Shown here in pieces: positions 53,380 to 56,270 of a stretch of DNA of 56,270 nt. Position 1 is the first letter of the stretch. Every line of letters begins with the position of its first letter. The notes beneath the pieces were generated by a model. The model ran no database searches and was not told where the DNA came from. It saw only the letters and a list, made by a program, of their open reading frames with translations. The translations under genes and the position numbers were made by a program. This DNA comes from Bacillota bacterium (GTDB taxonomy: Bacteria > Bacillota > Clostridia > Acetivibrionales > DSM-1351), in contig JAEYHZ010000023.1 of the NCBI GenBank assembly GCA_023409265.1, positions 1 through 56,270 on the forward strand, written 5' to 3'.

Positions 53380-54462
53380 ATGATATTTCTTCAAATTGTC
53401 CTAGCCCTGCCTTTGCTGGTACTTTTAGAATGCTTTTTATACAAAACATTTTTATTAAAGGGTATGTCTTATAAAAGGAGCATATCTGAGAACACCGCTT
53501 TTGAAGGTCAGAAGATATATATGATAGAGGAAATAGAAAACAACAGCCTGCTGCCCATAGCCTGGATGAAGGCTGAGTCCAGAATAAACCCCAACCTGAG
53601 GCTGGCCTCAGCAAAAAACATGGATCAGGCACAGGGGGGCTATCATAGAAGTGTCTTTTCAATAATGCCATATTTTCGTATAAAAAGAACCCATGAGGTG
53701 ACCTGTCTTCAGAGGGGTGATTATAATGTGGGAAATGTAACAATAACATCCGGTGATATTTTTGGATTTATATCAAAAATAACTTCTTATAACAATGAAA
53801 CAAGACTGCTGGTATATCCAAATCCTTTACACCAGGATAAACTCATTCAGTGCTTTCATTCACTTCAAGGGGATGTGGTGGTAAGAAGGTTTATAAACCC
53901 TGACCCCTTTCTGGTTGCAGGTGTAAGACAATATCAATCCGGTGATCCCTTGTCTTCGATAAACTGGAAAGCTTCTGCCAGAACTAATGCACTTCAGGTC
54001 TTCAAATATGACTACACTTCCAATTCAAATATACTGATTCTTTTTAATATCGACAGCAGCAATGTACAGGACCCCTATCCCAATGAGAGGGAATGCAGAC
54101 AGATTGAATTCGGAATTCACTTCTGTGCGGCAATTGTTGAGAAATCCATTAATCAGGGATTTGCGACAGGGTTTTGCTGCAATGGTCATTTTCGGGATAT
54201 GACCGACTTCGTAAATATTCCCGCACGCTGCAGCAAACCGCAGCTTTATACCATACTTGAGGCAATGGCAAAACTTCAGCTGCACAGAACCCTGTCCTTT
54301 TATACAATGATCAAAAATATGAGAAGTTCAATACCAAAGGATACAGATATTTTAATAGTTTCGTTATATATGGATGAAGCTATTAATGAGGAGATATTCC
54401 ATCTGAGGCGGGATGGCCATCAGGTGGAGATTCTTGTCATATCAGAGGGAGGGATGGAATGA
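53380..54462 (+). CDS. DUF58 domain-containing protein
   Basis: 360 residues. A hydrophobic N-terminus (about 2-17) is followed by a region typical of the ~200-residue segment before DUF58 and then DUF58 itself (DPFLVAGVRQYQSGDPLSSINWKASARTNALQVFKYDYTSNSNILILFNIDSS), which resembles a von Willebrand A-like fold. AGGAGGG overlaps the end of moxR, so translation is coupled. It overlaps the next gene by 4 bp. Works with MoxR in an undefined envelope process. Confidence 0.9.
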   Translation: MIFLQIVLALPLLVLLECFLYKTFLLKGMSYKRSISENTAFEGQKIYMIEEIENNSLLPIAWMKAESRINPNLRLASAKNMDQAQGGYHRSVFSIMPYFRIKRTHEVTCLQRGDYNVGNVTITSGDIFGFISKITSYNNETRLLVYPNPLHQDKLIQCFHSLQGDVVVRRFINPDPFLVAGVRQYQSGDPLSSINWKASARTNALQVFKYDYTSNSNILILFNIDSSNVQDPYPNERECRQIEFGIHFCAAIVEKSINQGFATGFCCNGHFRDMTDFVNIPARCSKPQLYTILEAMAKLQLHRTLSFYTMIKNMRSSIPKDTDILIVSLYMDEAINEEIFHLRRDGHQVEILVISEGGME

Positions 54463-55733
54463 TGTTTGGATTTATGACAATTACTGCTATTCTTGAGACT
54501 CTGATATTTATGCCTGAATTGTTCGTGCTGCTGCAGCTGGTGCTTCCGCCAACCCTGTCATTTATGGTGGCATGTTTATTTAACCTGGTTGTATTAACAG
54601 CTTCTTTTATATGCAGGCTTAACCCCGGGCCCTTTGTTTACAGGCTTATTACGTTCGTACTCTCATTAGCGATTGCTTTTATTACTGCAGGGTTGAGTGT
54701 GGGTGGCTTTTTCACAGCAGTAATTTGTATAATTATTTTCAGCAGGGTAAAAACTGAAATGAACACCGGACGGGATATAGCAATACAACTGGCTTCAGCA
54801 GCAATTTTTCTGAATATTCCACTGGCAATTTTCTTTTTTAATACAAACTATCAAAGTATGGCCTTTTTCGGGAATATTGCAGTTTGTATTTCAACTGCAG
54901 CTTCCATAATAGTCCTTGTTATTAAACAGGTGGATGAATCCAGGCGATTTGGAAGGAACACCATGGATATAAGCACTAATCAACGTAAGAATAACCGGAT
55001 TTTTGGAGGAATCATGCTGGTGGTCCTGCTGTTGGCAGGGTCTGTAGGACAGGTTACTACTATTTACAAGTTTGTTTTCAGTGTAATAGGCAAGTTTTTT
55101 GCTTTGATTGCCGGCTTGCTGGCACCCGGCAAAGTGGATATGCCCCCTCCAGGCCAGCAATTGGAGGAGTTTCTGGACAAAACCGGAGCTAAGGACCCGT
55201 CACTCTTTGAAAAGATATTTATGATGCTTCTTAATGTCCTGTCAGTAGTACTTTTAATTGCAGCTATAATATTTTTAATTTATCACATTATAAAATTTAT
55301 AGTCAGATTAATTATTAAACTTGTCAGGTGGCTCAGAAGCGGTGAACATTATGTAGAAACGGTGTCGGAATACGGGCATACCGATGAAAAGGAAAGCCTT
55401 CTGAACAGGAACTTTAAGAACATGGCTAACAGATTTAAAAATATTGCAGCAGGTCTCTTAAACAGGGAGATACCCTACAACAATTTACCTGATGATATTT
55501 CAAAAATAAGAAGACTTTTCAAATATTTTATTGATAGTGTAAGGCCAGCAGGAGTAAAAGTGACAGATGCTTCAACGGCACAGGAAATATGCCGTGATGC
55601 AGGCGGCATATCTCCTGTGCCGCCGCAGGTTAGTGCGTTGCTGGCGGAATGCTACGACAAAGCGCGGTATGACTACACCGCGCCTTCAAAAGAACAGCTT
55701 GGCCAGCTGGAGGAAAAGCTGCTGAAAAAATAA
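54459..55733 (+). CDS. Membrane protein with C-terminal DUF4129-like domain
   Basis: 424 residues. About six N-terminal membrane helices (to ~160), a further helix near 185-200, an amphipathic PPPGQQLEEFLDKTG linker, another helix (about 250-280) and a cytosolic C-terminus with ISKIRRLFKYFIDSVRPAGVKVTDASTAQEICRD, resembling DUF4129. In many Firmicutes the third gene of this operon is a TgpA-like transglutaminase, but no Cys-His-Asp transglutaminase core is visible here. It overlaps the DUF58 gene by 4 bp. Confidence 0.78.
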   Translation: MMFGFMTITAILETLIFMPELFVLLQLVLPPTLSFMVACLFNLVVLTASFICRLNPGPFVYRLITFVLSLAIAFITAGLSVGGFFTAVICIIIFSRVKTEMNTGRDIAIQLASAAIFLNIPLAIFFFNTNYQSMAFFGNIAVCISTAASIIVLVIKQVDESRRFGRNTMDISTNQRKNNRIFGGIMLVVLLLAGSVGQVTTIYKFVFSVIGKFFALIAGLLAPGKVDMPPPGQQLEEFLDKTGAKDPSLFEKIFMMLLNVLSVVLLIAAIIFLIYHIIKFIVRLIIKLVRWLRSGEHYVETVSEYGHTDEKESLLNRNFKNMANRFKNIAAGLLNREIPYNNLPDDISKIRRLFKYFIDSVRPAGVKVTDASTAQEICRDAGGISPVPPQVSALLAECYDKARYDYTAPSKEQLGQLEEKLLKK

Positions 55734-55736
55734 CGA

Positions 55737-55821
55737 GGCGATAGATATCCACACCCCTGCCGGTGCATGGCTGCTAAAGGTAGCCTTTGTACCGCTCCTG
55801 TTTTAATTCGGTGAGCCATAT
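55737..55821 (+). ncRNA. Unassigned structured RNA-like element, copy 2 (3' of the DUF4129 gene)
   Basis: Starts 3 nt after a stop codon, as the copy at 1378 does. The inner hairpin GGCTGC (55769-55774)/GTAGCC (55780-55785) is longer than in copy 1. ACCG (55791-55794) pairs with CGGT (55809-55812), where copy 1 has a T-G pair in place of one C-G pair. It lies between convergent genes, so it is not an obvious leader of a downstream gene in this window. Confidence 0.5.
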
Positions 55822-55856
55822 GTCCCGCCTATTTGAAACTCTCATAAAAGAGGGGT

Positions 55857-56122
55857 TCAATATCCTCTTCGCTTTTTGCAGTCCTTTATGTAATCCTGTA
55901 CTTTTGTCTTTTTAGCCGTATCGGTTGTATATTGGAGGGCGTTCTCAAAACACTCCATAGCCCTGTCATATTTTTTAACCGAATTCCTCATATATATCTG
56001 GCCCAGACTGATCCACCGCTCGGCATTTTGGGGCTCAATGGAAAGAGACTTCTCAAAATATTGAATTGCCGTGGCAGTATCCTTTTTTCCGTCATAAATC
56101 CAGGCAACAGAGCTCATCACCA
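55857..56122 (-). pseudogene. TPR protein, 3' part, split by a miniature element
   Basis: The remaining 87 codons encode two TPR units (AIQYFEKSLSIEPQNAERWISLGQIY and KKYDRAMECFENALQYTTD) and a basic tail. At 56123 the reading frame enters the inverted-repeat element. The frame happens to stay open through at least 147 nt of it to the window edge, so the product could be a fusion, a truncation starting at one of the Met codons near 56113-56122, or a broken gene. The 5' part lies outside the window. Confidence 0.7.
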
Positions 56123-56270
56123 TACCCTCTATTGACAATGTATAACACGTTTTTGAGCGACGGATTTGCTCTGTAGCTGCGTTAAAGCCGTTTGCAAGGC
56201 ACAAAGCATTGCTACACGGCTTTGCCTTGCCACAAAACAAATCCATCAGCTCAAAAATCTTCGACCTCAC
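56123..56270. mobile_element. Miniature inverted-repeat element, long-type copy, cut by the window edge
   Basis: Begins TACCCTCTATTGACAATGTA and continues through CGTTTTTGAG, GCTGCGTTAAAGCCG, TTGCAAGGCACAAAGC and CTCAAAAATCTTCGACCTCAC, parallel to positions 2-153 of the first copy with many substitutions. The internal TTTTTGAG/CTCAAAAA fold is preserved. Inserted in a TPR coding region. Confidence 0.8.

Overview
The window looks like a chromosome segment of a low-G+C, spore-forming, anaerobic Firmicute. The gene content best fits a mesophilic cellulolytic clostridium of the Ruminiclostridium (Clostridium cellulolyticum/papyrosolvens) type. This is a judgement from gene order and protein style (mre-min cluster, spoIVFAB, NfnAB, plant-sugar genes, YesMN-type regulators), not from a database match. 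No rRNA, tRNA, CRISPR array, prophage or complete insertion sequence was found.

Layout. 1-3.1 kb: a 275-bp miniature inverted-repeat element, then asnA and asnS (asparagine synthesis and charging). 3.2-6.3 kb: DUF4397 protein, SEC-C protein, citrate synthase. 6.4-10.6 kb: a GH127 beta-L-arabinofuranosidase with a divergent AraC regulator, and a sodium:neurotransmitter-type symporter. 11-17.5 kb: pyruvate kinase, Lon, a membrane protein with seven 45-bp acidic repeats, a PRC-barrel protein. 17.6-19.5 kb: serine hydrolase and MecA. 19.8-28.2 kb: the shape/division block maf-radC-mreBCD-PBP2-minCDE, ending in a methylglyoxal-synthase homologue that lacks key catalytic residues. 28.4-35.5 kb: a YesN response regulator, two LplB/YtcP-type sugar permeases, a lipoprotein binding protein and a YesM kinase, forming one oligosaccharide-uptake unit. 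35.8-40.7 kb: spoIVFA-spoIVFB, nfnA-nfnB, a flavodoxin. 40.8-47.2 kb: envelope proteins, including a VanX-type D,D-dipeptidase fused to an L,D-transpeptidase-like domain. 47.4-52 kb: AraC regulator, ABC-2 exporter with its TetR repressor, and two half-size TauE/SafE proteins. 52.4-55.7 kb: MoxR-DUF58-DUF4129 operon. 55.9 kb to the edge: a TPR gene interrupted by another copy of the miniature element.

The most interesting non-gene signals are dispersed repeats. (i) Five copies of a TA-flanked element with CCCTCTATTGACAA termini occur in long (275 bp), internally deleted (90 bp) and hairpin-only (43-44 bp) forms; two sit inside the sugar-ABC cluster and one is inside a TPR reading frame. (ii) An ~85-nt structured element occurs twice, each time exactly 3 nt after a stop codon (asnA and the DUF4129 gene), with conserved sequence and compensatory pairing; I do not recognise it as a known riboswitch. 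(iii) A ~55-nt motif occurs in two unrelated intergenic regions. Protein oddities include the degenerate MGS, the dipeptidase/L,D-transpeptidase fusion, and a LytM domain in SpoIVFA with one catalytic His replaced by Tyr.
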